From positions 3,224,001 through 3,288,000 of the forward strand of contig CP099418.1 of the NCBI GenBank assembly GCA_024114885.1: 64,000 bases of DNA, given 5' to 3'. The stretch comes from Septoria linicola (taxonomy: Eukaryota; Ascomycota; Dothideomycetes; Mycosphaerellales; Mycosphaerellaceae). This document shows positions 35,175 to 47,082 of the stretch, piece after piece; the first letter of the stretch is position 1; every line of letters starts with the position of its first letter. A program made the position numbers and the translations under genes. A model generated the notes under the pieces. The model was not told the origin of the DNA. It did no database searches and saw only the letters and a program-made list of their open reading frames with translations.

Positions 35175-35530
35175 GTACGTACATCGCCGTATATAGATAG
35201 AGTATCATCTGTGCTTGCTGCATCACCCAGATTTACGCGTGGCATCTGCAAACATCGTCGATGAAGATGTCGACTCCGTTCGCCGAGCGTTGTGCCTGTG
35301 GGTATCGGCGTGTTTCATGGCTAAACACATGACTGAGCAAAGACTTTCCGTATTCCGACTGCAGAGGGTACTGTAGCAGAACGGTGGCCGATGTGCCATT
35401 GGTACCGAATGCCAGCGCAGCAGATCTTGTATTCCGGCCGGACCATGAAGAATCAAAAACAGCATGTCTCTCCCAATTGCGCTCTCATGCTTATCTGACA
35501 TATGAGCTCAGGCCAACACAATCATTGACG
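35175..35530. promoter_or_regulatory. Upstream region of the EthD gene
   Basis: A 356-bp spacer between the fasciclin gene and the EthD gene, both on the plus strand. No separate gene seen. Confidence 0.35.
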
Positions 35531-35974
35531 ATGCCTTCAAGCAGCAAGCCACAACGTCTGCTCTGCTGGAGCATCTACATCACGAAGCTTGCGGATCAGT
35601 CACCGGAAGCCCATCATGACCACGTCTCTAAGGTCAACACCCCATTGACACTTCCGTTTCTCAAAAAGTACGGTATCGTACGCTACACAGTCGTAAGCTT
35701 CTTGATCCCTTCGTCTCGCCAAAGCTTACAATTGCAGAAACACAATGACACATACTCGCAGCCTTTGCAAGCCGCTTTGATGGGCGCTCAGCCCGAGGAC
35801 ACGAAGCTGGGTTATGACTGCATCTTCGAGATGATTGTCAAAGACATTGAAAGCATACAAACGATGCAGAAGGATGAAGAGTTCCTCAAGAAGTGCATTC
35901 CGGACCATTATAACTTTGCAAACATGAGCCAGTGCAAAGGTTCACTGACGTGGATTGAAGAGTTTGTGATTTGA
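35531..35974 (+). CDS. CTB10: EthD-domain protein, CTB10-like
   Basis: Starts at MPSSSKPQRLL. An intron of 45 bp (35693-35737, GTAAGC..GCAG) is inferred because its removal joins KYGIVRYTV directly to KHNDTYSQPLQAAL; the intron is in frame and free of stops, so an unspliced 147-residue product is also readable. The spliced product is 132 residues, typical of EthD-like dimeric ferredoxin-fold proteins. HHDHVSKVNTPLTLPFLKKYG and DCIFEMIVKDIES fit the EthD pattern (given here in parts). In cercosporin biosynthesis CTB10 is assigned to late steps including the methylenedioxy bridge; in this pathway its step is unknown. Confidence 0.8.
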   Translation: MPSSSKPQRLLCWSIYITKLADQSPEAHHDHVSKVNTPLTLPFLKKYGIVRYTVVSFLIPSSRQSLQLQKHNDTYSQPLQAALMGAQPEDTKLGYDCIFEMIVKDIESIQTMQKDEEFLKKCIPDHYNFANMSQCKGSLTWIEEFVI

Positions 35975-36785
35975 GGGAGGTTACGCTGCCTACCAGGGCT
36001 ATACTGCCGGGTATTTGGATCTTCCGCTGCCATCTTGGGATCAAGTTGAGGGCGAAAACAGAGGTTGAGATTATCTCATGGTCCTACAAGTCGTTCATCG
36101 TTGTTCTGCCATGGTAGGAACCACAAGATCTCCATTGAGCACTGCCATTAGGTATTCCATCAAGCTGGCACTGCACGGGCTGCCAGTTTTGGTATGACCG
36201 AGCCAGAAACCAATGAGATTGTAGCAAGTCTTTCACTACGCATGTTTCCTTCTTAGCATCGTAATGCTGTCGTCCGTTGGGCGCTGCTCGTCGGCATGAG
36301 TGTCCAGCCTCCCGAGAATACAAATAGTGTGCCTGAGCTCAACAAACCACTCACCAGAAAGAGATCAGATCGGACCATTGTTAATGCGCTGACACTCATG
36401 CAGGATTCTCGGTACGTTCTTGTACAACGTATTGGCTAAATGCACTTGGCAAAACAAGGCAACCTTGGACAACAGCTTTGCCACTGAGCATTCGACATGC
36501 CATTCAGCTGGCCGAGGATGTTGGGCAGGTACGAGTAGATTTTGCCTGATAATCAAAGAACGGCGAGAACTCGCCGTACAAGAAAATCAGGATATCTGAT
36601 AGTGCGTTAAGGGTGCTGGTTCCGCGAATCAAAGTTCACCTCAGCATCAGGTCTCGCGCCGTGCAGTGTTTTGTAGCATAGAGTGTCGAATCAGCGCGCT
36701 GAGTAGTTTAATGTGCCCGGCCCCTCTATCTCTGTAATGTTCGAAAGACTGCGGTACCAACTGAAGGCAACGCTAGATCGGCCTC
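35975..36785. other. Convergent intergenic region between EthD and PAL genes
   Basis: About 0.8 kb at the 3' ends of both genes. No gene, repeat or relic recognised. Confidence 0.4.
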
Positions 36786-39182
36786 TCAATTCGGCAACCC
36801 CAAAAGACCAAGATCATCGACTACGTCAGTGAGCTCTCCAAACAGCCTACCATCTCGGATCGCTTCGTATATAATGGACACATGCGACCCAATTGTCTTC
36901 TTCTCAGAGAGACCATGCTTCGTCGAAGCGCAGCTAGGATGATCTTCTAGTCCATGATGGATAGGCACGCTCAGGTGGTCCCGCACGAACTTATACAGCC
37001 GAGCAGTGCCAGTTCCCAGATACTTTGATGTATTGGGGCTCTCCAGAAAGCCCGTACGATGGACAGTCCAGCTCGACAGCAGTTCAGTCTTGATCTTGGC
37101 CTGTAGCTTCTCAAGTTGTGCAATTGGAACATCCAGGTGGGCCTTGCTTCGTGACGCAAGATCTAGGCCGGAAATATGCAAGACAAAGACCCACGCCGCC
37201 TTTTCACTGCGTTGCCCAAAGTCCATAGCACCATGGTCCCACCACGTCTTACGCATTGCTTTGCCTGCAGAAGTAACGACGTCTTTGTAGTTCGCCTGGT
37301 TGATGTGTGCCGGCAGGGCGGCAGTGCAGATATCCATGATCTGCATTGTAACCTTTTCCAGGAAGGTGGCGTGCATGACCCTGAGATCAACGGCCTGGCA
37401 CGCTGCATAGAGAGCACTAGCGGACAAGAGAGCCACAAGCTCCACAGCCTGTGATGTGTATCTTGCCGACAGTAGGGCGAGCGAGTTGATTGCCTGATTA
37501 TGCATCTCGGCAGACTGCACATGGTTGGAGACGGGATTCGCCAGAAAAGCTAACTCCGATTGGTAGGCGGCCATATTGATGTCCAGTCCTTTCAAGCAGA
37601 ACGACTGACTAGGATCATCGGCAGCTAAGTTGGCAGGAAGTCCGCTCATGTGGTGATTGAGCATCTCAGTCGTCTGACTGAACAACATCTTGCCCACCAT
37701 CTGAAGGCCAAGCCGAATTTTCTCGACTGCTGAGGTGATAGCTGCAGCTTGGAAGTTCCCTCCACAGTATACTTGACCTCCTTTCGGGTCGGTACTCGGG
37801 TTGTCTGATGTAGAGTTCAGCTCCACGGCGATCTGTGCATGTGCAGAGAGCAGATCCTCGAACTGTGGACCAAGCCACTGCGGTGACGTGCGCAGCGGGT
37901 ATCGATCTTGCGCCAGCGATCCATCGAATCGTTCAACTAGCTTCCCAGCTTTCGGAATGCTGTCGTGGTGCCCAGACACTAGTTCCGAGCCCTGCAGGAA
38001 GGTCCGCGTGATGTGTGAAGCTTCGTATTGGCCAGGATGTGGCCTGATGTCTGTAAGAAATGGGTGGCTCCATTCCACGCGCGCGGCCATAGCCTCCGAG
38101 ATCAGTCCCGTGATGCAGGCGGAGAGCACCGAGAGCTGACCGGCTTCTGCAAATACAAGACCGCCGACGGCCGCCGAAGCAGAAGTTCCGTTCACCAGAG
38201 CAAGCGCATCTCGTGGTGAGAGTGATATGGGAGCCAGTCCACGTGCGCTTAGCGCTTGATCTGCTCGCTCCACCGAGATCTTCTTGCGCTCTTCGACGCG
38301 TACAAAAATGTCTGGGGAGCCCTCGATGGCTCCAGCGACGTAAGCCAAGGGCATGAGATCTCCGGAAGCGGAAATAGAGCCACGGAGTCTAGATTCAGAA
38401 AGAACATCAGCAATTGCTCAGGCGTCCAACTGCACGTCAATATAGCGGAAGGAAATTACAGGCAGAAGCCATACTACAAAGGCTTGACTCACGGAACGAC
38501 AGGCGTGATTCCTTGCTCCAGTAGGTTGAGCACGGCATCCACAGCGCCTCTAGAAATAGCTGAATGGCCTCGAATGCAGGAATTGCAGCGCACTGCCATC
38601 ATTGCTCTAGTCCAAGGCAGCGGAAGGGCATGCGAAGACAGGCCACCGGAGAGTTCAGTACTGCCGGTACGATCTTCAAAAGTTATGACTGCACTCTGCA
38701 GAGTCTGCAGCAGAGACTTCTGCAGAGCACTTGGGTTTTGAGACCTAACATCTGCACTGCCACCAAAGCCAGTATTGATTCCTGGCTGGTCATTAGTGTT
38801 GGCACTTGGACTTCAACAGACGGCATTGTTCGGACAGTGAGTCTTTCCAAAGAGGAAGCAGCGCTATCTGAATAGGCACATACCATAGAGCGTATCACCC
38901 TGATCATAACTTTTCTTCAGAATTTTGACACTTTTCGCAAGGCTCAATACGCCATTGACCTCTTCAACACGAGGTATCACGTTGTGTCTGCAGGACGTCA
39001 GCGTTATAACAACTTCGAAGCCTGTGTCTATGCTAGTGTACGCACCTTGCTACCGCGACTACACTGGCCACGTCCAAAGAGTGGCCCGAGATCTTGACCT
39101 CTCCATTGGCTTTGAGCTGCTGTACGCGGTTGTGCGTGTCGCACAGTAGGCTGGTAAGGGGAGTGCAGATCTTGCCGTGCAT
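36786..39182 (-). CDS. PAL: Phenylalanine ammonia-lyase
   Basis: Four exons (39182-39046, 38987-38884, 38781-38493, 38388-36786), every junction GT..AG and in phase, give 710 residues, the usual fungal PAL length. Motifs in order: GHSLDVASVVAVAR (about 36-49), YGINTGFGGSAD with the catalytic Tyr at 80, RGHSAISRG, LRGSISASGDLMPLAY with the self-processed MIO triad Ala184-Ser185-Gly186, NHVQSAEMHNQAINSLAL, and CQAVDLR. It deaminates phenylalanine to trans-cinnamate; tyrosine or histidine activity is less likely but not excluded from sequence. It lies head to head with an acyl-CoA ligase inside the perylenequinone cluster. PAL is not part of the known cercosporin gene set, so it probably supplies an aromatic acid unit. 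Confidence 0.93.
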
Positions 39183-40525
39183 GGCAGCGACTAGAGTAGC
39201 AAGTGGATAGTTCCAAGCGAGAGTTTGGGGCGGCGTCGAAAGTCTTAGGTACTGAGTGCATGCTGTTATATAACAACGACACGTTGCCCGTCGCGAGGAT
39301 GTATAGAAGCCATGCCTGTCGGCGAGATCAGTTCATGTCCGATCTTCGCTTGCCTTGTGCAACCATTCCAGCACTGTCGCACAACGTGCCTGGCAGCTGG
39401 TACCATTCATCGATATGCCCAGAGACGGAATCTCAGCCCGAGTCCAAGCATTGCGATGTCAGAAGTCGGACATGCTTCGCCGGGTTTCTGTTATGCCTGA
39501 AATCGCCACGCGTGTTGCGACCACCGTCAGGGTCCCGCAGTGAAGCTCTGTGTATCGAGATGCGCTTCCGCTGAGTATAGGCATTTCGAGCATCAGAATC
39601 GTAGCATTCGTTATCATCGGTCAGCGTGATCTCGCGCTAGCACGTCGACAGATCCCCGAAGGGGCTCATCGTATGCCGATAGCTCAGAGTACGCATGCTT
39701 CGCGGGTCTGCAGCTACTAGGAGCCGACTCCGTTCCAATGTCAATGCAAGGAGGTTATCGATGGCTGATGAGATGGAATCTTCCACGCGTCGTGTTCAGT
39801 GGAAGTGGTCCAGGAAGACCACGCCAAGGCGCTAAAATGAGCGGAGATGGTCTCTCACTTTTCTCACTCCCTACTACGTGCTCATCAGCAAAGTACCGCG
39901 TATTGCAATTCATCTGTGAGGTGACTGTGATCGTTCTCGACGTGCAACGACATGTCGGGAGCTGCAGAGTCTGAAACCCGGCGAGGACGTTCGCAGCATC
40001 AGTAGAAATAGCGTGGTCGCCACGCCACAAGGCAGCAAAATGATCAAGCGGAGCTGTCAAGTGCGCGTAAAGCCCAGCTATCGCAGTTGACACACTCCAA
40101 GGGACAGATGGAGCACGGCAATTCGACATCCCAAGACTGTCACCGCCAAGCGCATGCGGCTACCAAGCTGTGGACACAAGACGTCGGTTTCTTGGATTGT
40201 GGCTTCGGTGAATGCTCTCTCACTCCTTCAAAACGCGTCTCGCCACAATCATCGCAAGGATCTGGCTCTGACATAGCCTGCTAACAATATGGCACGAGAG
40301 TCTCTGGCTATATGGCATTCGGTACCGGCGGTGCAACTTCAGAGACAGGTGAGACTTGGCTTCCTACACATCTCTCACAGATCCATCCCTTGCTTTCATA
40401 GACAACATGACATCTACTGCCAAGCCAACGTTGGCATCTCACGATTCTGCAATCTGTATCTTGGACGCTGCAGAGTGCGCCACAAAGCATGATGTACCTG
40501 GAGCACCAGACGACATTGTAGGTGA
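39183..40525. promoter_or_regulatory. Divergent region between PAL and the acyl-CoA ligase
   Basis: About 1.3 kb between the two inferred starts. Open frames are short and motif-free. The arrangement suggests joint control of PAL and the ligase. Confidence 0.45.
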
Positions 40526-42465
40526 ATGTTATGGTTTGCTCGGCGCAGGCTGTCCACTTACCAGGATGAGCAGGGCTCTACGGAATCTCGTGTCCTCAGT
40601 ACTACGCAGCACTCTGAATCATTGCATGCGGGGGCTGGGATTGCCGCCCACTACCAAGATCGATCAATCACAGTGGTTGACAATCTCGTCGAATTTGCTC
40701 TGACAAGCAACTATGATGAGCATCGCCCGGTAAGCAGCATCAGAACGCTCTCGAAATAAGCATAACTGATGACATGCGTGGATCTTGATCGACGCTGCAG
40801 AGCCAACCCGTTATATCACCAAGAAACGGGCTCTAGAGATTATCTCAAGCTTGACGGGCGCTTTTCAGAAGAGTGCTACTGTTTGTATGCACATCGACAA
40901 TGAGATAACATATCCACTGATCTACTTTGGAATTCTTGCATCCGCCAGCACGTGGACTGGAACCAATACGGCCTATACAACACGGGAATTGGCACACCAC
41001 TTTCGCACCTCGAATACTTCACAAATCGTGGTGGATGCTAGAAGAGCCCGTACTGTGGCCGACGCCATCGACTTAGCGGGCATGCAGATCGAAATGATCA
41101 TATTCTCGGATCTGCTCATGCCCAAAGACCAGGTCTTGACGCACGTCTTCCGGGGCTGCCGCACCCTTCACGACATCGTACTTCAGACTCCTGGCCAGAT
41201 CAAGCCGGTGATTGATCCAAGGGCGACGTGCGCACTCTTCTCGACTTCTGGAACGAGTGGTGCTCCCAAGATGTCAGCTCGTACCCATGAAGCGCTCGTA
41301 GCTGAAGCGATGGCAGTGTATGACAACGACAATCTCAAGCCATACAACGTTCGCAGGCTGTTCTGTACTCCCATATTCCACGCGTTCTCGGCGCCACTTA
41401 TGTTGATCAATCCGATCAAGCATGGACAGCCAACGTATCTGATGAGGCGATACGACGACTCATTCGCGTCCAGGGTTTTCCAATACGGTATCACGGAAAC
41501 TGCAGGGGTTCCAACTTTTCTCAAGCGACTGTCCGATCTGCCGATGCCTCAAAAGTCCCTGCTTCAGTCTTTGAGAACAATTTGGTGTGCTGGTGGCCGA
41601 CTTGGTGACAATACTCTATCGCGATTCCTGTCTTGCTTTGCAGTCGAGCCAAGAGTTGTACAAGTCTGGGGCATGTCTGAGGGTGGCTGGTTCTCGTCGT
41701 TCAAGTAAGTGAGGCAAACACACTTCATGCAAATGATGCCTCCGTCCGCCGCGTTTCCGCTGTGGTCTCTGATGTTCACAGACGCGTGGAGACAGCTTGA
41801 CATGCATCCGAGACGGACGTTGCTGACTTTCCCTTTACTGCTCTAGGTATCCCGAAATCGACACATCCGGCTCGGTAGGTCGGCCACTGCCCGGTTTTGA
41901 AGTCAAGCTGGAGTCACATTACAGCATGCTCGATCCTAATGGACATGTCATCGACACTGGTGAGCTGCTCGTGAAATCCCAACAGCTCATGGCCAACTAC
42001 ATGGGCAATATTGGCGCAACTGAGGAAGCATTCGACGAAGAAGGCTACATGAGAACCGGAGATGTCGGCTATCAGAACTCAGACGGCAAGATCTTCCTAG
42101 TCGACCGAGCCAAGGATCTGATCAAGGTCAATGGCTGGTATGAATGTTCACAGTCAACATGATAGTCGACACAGCGCTAACGCGATAACAGGCAAGTGTC
42201 TCCTTCAGAGCTACAAGATGTTCTCGCTGGCTGCCCGCTAGTTCAAGATGCTGCCGTCGTAGGATGCGGACCCATTGGCGAAGAGTTTGCTGTTGCATTT
42301 GTAGTTCCTAGTGGGCCTGAGACGATGCTTACAAAGGTGAAGGAATACTTATCGTCACAATGTGCAACTTACAAAGTGTCTGGATTGCGGGTCATGCTGA
42401 TAGGTGAAATCCCGAAGAATAGCATAGGCAAGGTCGACAAGCGTACTCTGAAACTCCTCTTGTAG
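40526..42465 (+). CDS. Acyl-CoA ligase, 4-coumarate/cinnamate-CoA-ligase-like (ANL superfamily)
   Basis: Four exons are inferred (40526-40729, 40782-41704, 41847-42137, 42192-42465) for 563 residues. The AMP-binding core is clear: TSGTSGAPKMSARTH, the MSEGGW motif, GSVGRPLPGFEVK, EEGYMRTGDVGY, VDRAKDLIKVNGWQVSPSELQ and the C-terminal catalytic lysine region NSIGKVDKRTL. Fungal homologues with this layout activate cinnamates, benzoates or fatty acids. Head-to-head placement with PAL suggests cinnamate or benzoate as substrate. Odd point: the first intron has a good donor (GTAAGC) and branch site (CTGAT), but the join that keeps frame and the conserved LIDAAEPTRYIT ends in GG, not AG. The first-exon start is weakly supported. 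Confidence 0.85.
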
Positions 42466-42752
42466 TAACTTCCCATAGCTTTGAAAGAATTGGTTACAAC
42501 TTAGAGGAACGATGTCGTAGCATAGAATACGGTCCAGAGCGACTTCAGACAGAACTTCAAAAACATATGTCCTGAACTGCACTCTCTTTCAGTGCACTCA
42601 AATGGTCTCAAACCATTAGCAGACCTCGCCGCTTCCGTCCCAAAGCGGGCGCACATAACGATGCTCCTGGCAGCCGCAGTATCTAGCACGTACGATGACA
42701 TAGTTGATTCATGCCTCTATGTGATTCTATCATGTGCACCTCCCATCCGATC

Positions 42753-43898
42753 TCATGTAGTCTGCCTAGCCTCTGCCAGGAGTTGTTGTAATTGCTCACG
42801 AAGAACACACCTTTGAACCTCGAGCGGAGTACCTGTCCCCTCGAACTTTCCTGCACCTGTTCCTCCAGAACTGCCAGCTGAGGCAGAAGCATAGAATTGT
42901 GGCAAACGAAGCAGAAGTGGCTCGACATGCGACTTGAGCTCAGTCAATACAATTCTCGCGCGTATGCTTCGCTTCGCCTCCGCGCTCAACTCGTAAGATC
43001 CCATGAAGAGCGGGCTTGGCGCAATGTGACTTGACATGGTTGTGAATGCTATGTCATCATGCATGTGCGTTCCAATGCCAAGGATAGCACCATACCAGCT
43101 AATGACAGTAGATAGAAGCAGGTAGGTGGACAGGAGCACGCTCGGCTGTGAGAGGCAAGGTCGACAATCGAGTGCCTTGCGAAGGGCAGAGAGGCAGTCT
43201 CGATTATATCGAAGTACCAGATCGATGGTCCGTTCCGTTGCTCGGATCTGCGAGCCGTTCCCAGCACATAAAGGATTCCTAATATGCATGTGATCCAGCA
43301 GCTTGATAATATTGCCGAGACAGTCTCGACTCCCTGGATCCGTTGTATGAGAAACAGTGGTCGTCGATAAAGGCCATGGTTGGCAAAGAGTGGATTGAGA
43401 GGCCATAGCAGGCACCACGGGAGCCGGTGGGAAGTATTGCTCTATGCTCGCTTCCACAGCAGGGCCGCTAGAAGCCGAAGATGAACTGATTGTAGGCTCT
43501 CTCTGACTTTCCATACTGGACAAGGGCGCCGCAGAAGCCGAAAGCAGATCTTGGGTGATGTCCCAGGCAAAATCATCAGGCAGCATGGACACCTCACTCG
43601 TGTCCCAATCGGCGCCATGGAATTGATGAGGCTGCAGAGAAGTGTCTTGCTCAAACGATCCAACGTCAAGAGTATCATCTGTCTTTGGACGAGGTGGTCG
43701 ACCGATCCGCATTGAAATGCTATAATTGCAGCTCTCGAGACCTTTTGTAACGCAGCGAGAGCAATGTGGCCTCTCTTTGCTACATTTCACCTTCTGTATA
43801 CTGGTCAGTCACGCATGAAAAAGCCCCTTCATGGGTTGACCACTCACCTGATGGCTACATGCATCACAGGAATCACGAACCTTGGGCATGGTAGTCAT
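42753..43898 (-). CDS. Zn2Cys6 transcription factor with AflR-type domain (TF2)
   Basis: Two exons (43898-43848 and 43793-42753; donor GTGAGT, acceptor ACAG) give 363 residues. The spliced zinc cluster is RDSCDACSHQKVKCSKERPH followed by CSRC and a seven-residue spacer to the last Cys. The intron lies between the second and third cysteines. A Ser-rich middle and an AflR-like C-terminal half follow (ERTIDLVLRYNRDCLSALRKA, LDCRPC, VISWYGAILG), ending CVLREQLQQLL. TF3 (47083-48316) is its closest partner: both have SMR[IT]GR[PH]PRP after the zinc cluster and CVLR[EN]QL at the end. Likely pathway regulator. The ATG at 43889 is an alternative start. Confidence 0.87.
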
Positions 43899-46800
43899 CG
43901 TACGAGTGGATTGCGCGATGGTGCCGTGCTCTGCACGATGCCTTGAGAATTTTGATATCAACAAGGCTGGGAAGCCACCGGCGCGCGGAAGGACAAGAGC
44001 ACTCACTCGGTGGTTATACAAGAAATTCTAGTCGACCACAAATCTGCGCGACCGATGTTTGAGTTCAGCGTCTTCGTGCACCGTCACACACTCTGATCGC
44101 ACTCTCTCAATTCATCTTCAAATTGATCAGCACAGCATACGCCTACGGTACTTGATCGTTTACCGATGCCGGTAACTCTACAATCAGAATCGCCGAAATG
44201 TCTCACTGAATATGTCAGGCTAGTCTCAGCGCAGATGTGGTCCGAAGCTTGTTGTGTATAGCCCAATTCGACTCATGCAATTCCAGTAGTGAGAATCTCT
44301 TCACACGTTGGAAGTGAAGGAGCAGGCTGAGTAGCACGATTACTTGAGGCGGAGAAGTCCTTACACAGTAGTCACGACCCGCGATACACTCAACGCTCTA
44401 TCAGGACTGAGTATGGCATCGACAAAGTAGCCGAGAGAGACTTCGCGGCGTTTACGCTGACCATTACTTGATTTGCCGACTCATTAGGCTGCGAAGTGGG
44501 ATTCTTCCCGCACGCGTGGCTGCCATGCTACGTGATGTGAGTGACGGCAAGCCAGTTCCTAACTTGGGCGACCAATTCCGTCTCCAAGTAGGCAGCCAAG
44601 CGCATGTGCTTCTACGTGCTGGTGATGACAATGGATTGCCAGATCTCGAACGAGAAAGCCGTTCTCCACGAGACTCTGATGTCTGGTACACTGTGAAGGT
44701 GTCATGACGGACTTGTCAACAGACCATGCTCTCGGTCTGCCTATCAGACACTGAGAAGAGGGTTGCGTCAAAGTCTTGTTCGTGGGAAATGGATCGGTCG
44801 CCGGACCATGGTGAGCGGGCTTTCGTCCGCCACCCAACCATACCATATATGCAGATCTCATGCGAGTCCGACGCCACGGTGCTGGCAGGACCCTGAGAAC
44901 AGCCCTAGGTGGGTTGCCTTGCGATCTTCACGAGAACTTCCCGTTACAGCATGTAGTATATATCTGGCGATCTCCGTCGGCAACCTTGTCGCGTTCGGTC
45001 AAGGCTGGCGTGGCTGACTGCTGCTCCCTTGGCTCGAGACTAGGCCTGTGCTGATAGCAGGTGCTGAGGGGCAGAGTGAGTTCAGAAACATGGCTGACAG
45101 TCGTTAGTTCAAGCCTACCTCAAGCTGGCGCAATAAGGGAGGCAGCCCCGGCGCGTCTGAGCTGTGAAGATGCGTCATCTTCAATCTTGGCAAGGCGCAA
45201 TTGAGCAGCGACCAATATTGCAGAGCAAGACATGCCACGGAGAGTCCTGCTCATGCTGCAGGAATATCATTGCCGAATTGAGGCCACGTAACGAGTACGG
45301 GATGTTGTGCTGCAGAGCTTGGCAATTTAGACTACTGCACCAAGCTCTAAACCCTGCAGACGCCCACGCGAAGCTCAGCATAGCTAGGCTAGCTGACGAC
45401 CTGAGAACATGGCCGCAGCGCCCCATTGTTGGATGCATAGCTGCAGGCTTATCCCAAGTTGGTATATGACTGCACGAGCCCACCGCACAAGGACCGAATT
45501 CTCCGCCTATCAAGTTCGGATTTGTCACTGTCCTGGCGGAAAGTGGATTAACAGAATGAAGTTTCGAATGACAAGCTGTAGCTGACGCAATAAACTTGTC
45601 CAGCATTGACCGGAATTGGAAGGCCAGTCTTATATGCATAACTAGTGTGGCTGTTGCCCGACCAGCCAAGGGCGCAAGGACAGAGGTCGTGCTAGCCCTA
45701 ATCCTCCGGCAACCTCTGCACTGTTTTGATCTGTCCTAATCGTCCCTGCGTTGTTGGTGATATGTCAACGCGTAGTAGTGAGACGCAGAGGCTCACGAGC
45801 AATGCTGCCACATTCAACCCGAGGTCTGGGTCGGTGACCAGCCTTCATAGCTTCGTGACTTGTATGTATGCTCCGCACAGTGTGTCTTTTGCATCCGCGA
45901 AACTGCTAGCACGACCTTCTATAGGGCCTGTAGGCCAGCGATGCCCAGCGGGTCCTGTAGCATTCCTGAGACCTTGCAAACCTCCGAATAGCTGTCCCGC
46001 ACGTGCACATGACAGACTGTGTGGAGAGCGTCATGGTCGTTTCAAACGCCGCCAGGAACATTGCGTACCATGTACTGCCCCAAAGTGCGTCGCACCGCCA
46101 GCGATCGGCGCACCAGCATGCAAGCTCAAGTGCACACAGAATGAGCGACCCACTTGAGGCGCGCTTATATATATTGCAGCCTAACTGAGTCGGACGCCAG
46201 TGTGGTGTTGGGAGCAATATGTTTATCCCAGGCTGCTGACCTATCATCCTCTAGACCACAAGCCCTGCTCTAGCTCTGCGAAAAAGAGACTGTGCTGGTC
46301 AGCCAGGGCGTTGACCATGCCCTTGGAGCGAGCATAGGTGATGGACAGTGTGTCGTGTAGCGCAGAGCTTGTGACTGCTAGGTTTGTTGGATGACGAGAC
46401 GGAGCGTAAGACTGAAAACGAGTGCGCAGGAAGGGAGTACATGTGCCTAAAAGTGCAGATCGAGGCGTGTCCCACAGTTCAGGATCGAGCCACACGGATC
46501 AAATGTGGCTTGTAGGAAGTGTAGAGTTTGCGCTTGTGCATAGATAGCCCGGGCGGAGCTTGATTCGCCGCCGCGGCTTGGCATGAATGCAGCGTGGAAA
46601 TCAAGGATCACAGTCGGGAACAGCATCAACAGCATCGTGAAACGCACCAATGGAGGCACCACCATGTGTTATCATGCGCATTGTACACGCTGTGGCACGG
46701 CCAGGGAAGGCAAGGCGTGCTCTTGGAATGTTCGCTCATGCATCTCCGGCGACCTTGCTGACAACATGAAGCCCTGAACTGCGAGCTCGCGAATGCGGCG

Positions 46801-47082
46801 GAAGTGCAGTCAATGCACGGCCTCTGCACCATCGCAAACACTCCTGGTTCGTCCACGTGCCTGCAGGCTAGGCATTGTTGGCTCTCAGCTCGAAGTCGTC
46901 TAGGCGCAAAAGCAAGACCAGGCGAGCCACCTGCAGGCATTACAGCTGCCGCGGACGGTGCCTTGAAGCTCCCCATCGTCCCCTCCAGGTTTGTGGCGCA
47001 ACATACACACACAGGACCTTCAACGAGTTTCTCGCGATTCCAAGGGTTATCGCAGTCAAGTACGTCCGCATATTCGTGAAGC
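43899..47082. other. Long divergent spacer between paralogous regulators TF2 and TF3
   Basis: About 3.2 kb without a recognisable gene on either strand. It contains an inverted repeat TTACCG-N4-CGGTAA at 44160-44175 and three copies of the heptamer TTGCCGA/TCGGCAA (44473-44479, 44977-44983, 45270-45276). Open frames of up to about 160 codons exist but carry no motif and look random. It may be regulatory sequence or a decayed gene. Confidence 0.45.
44160..44175. promoter_or_regulatory. Inverted repeat TTACCG-N4-CGGTAA upstream of TF2
   Basis: A perfect 6-bp inverted repeat with CCG/CGG arms spaced by 4 bp, 262 bp upstream of the TF2 start codon. CGG-type inverted or everted triplets are classical Zn2Cys6 binding sites, so autoregulation is possible. 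No functional evidence. Confidence 0.35.

Noticed and set aside
35693..35737. Unspliced EthD protein of 147 residues
   Set aside because: The 45-bp insert has GTAAGC..GCAG ends and interrupts a family-conserved region; splicing gives the usual length, though readthrough cannot be excluded.
40289..40703. Open frames upstream of the CoA ligase as a separate small gene
   Set aside because: No recognisable motif; part of one frame continues into the inferred first exon of the ligase, so they are treated as its upstream region.
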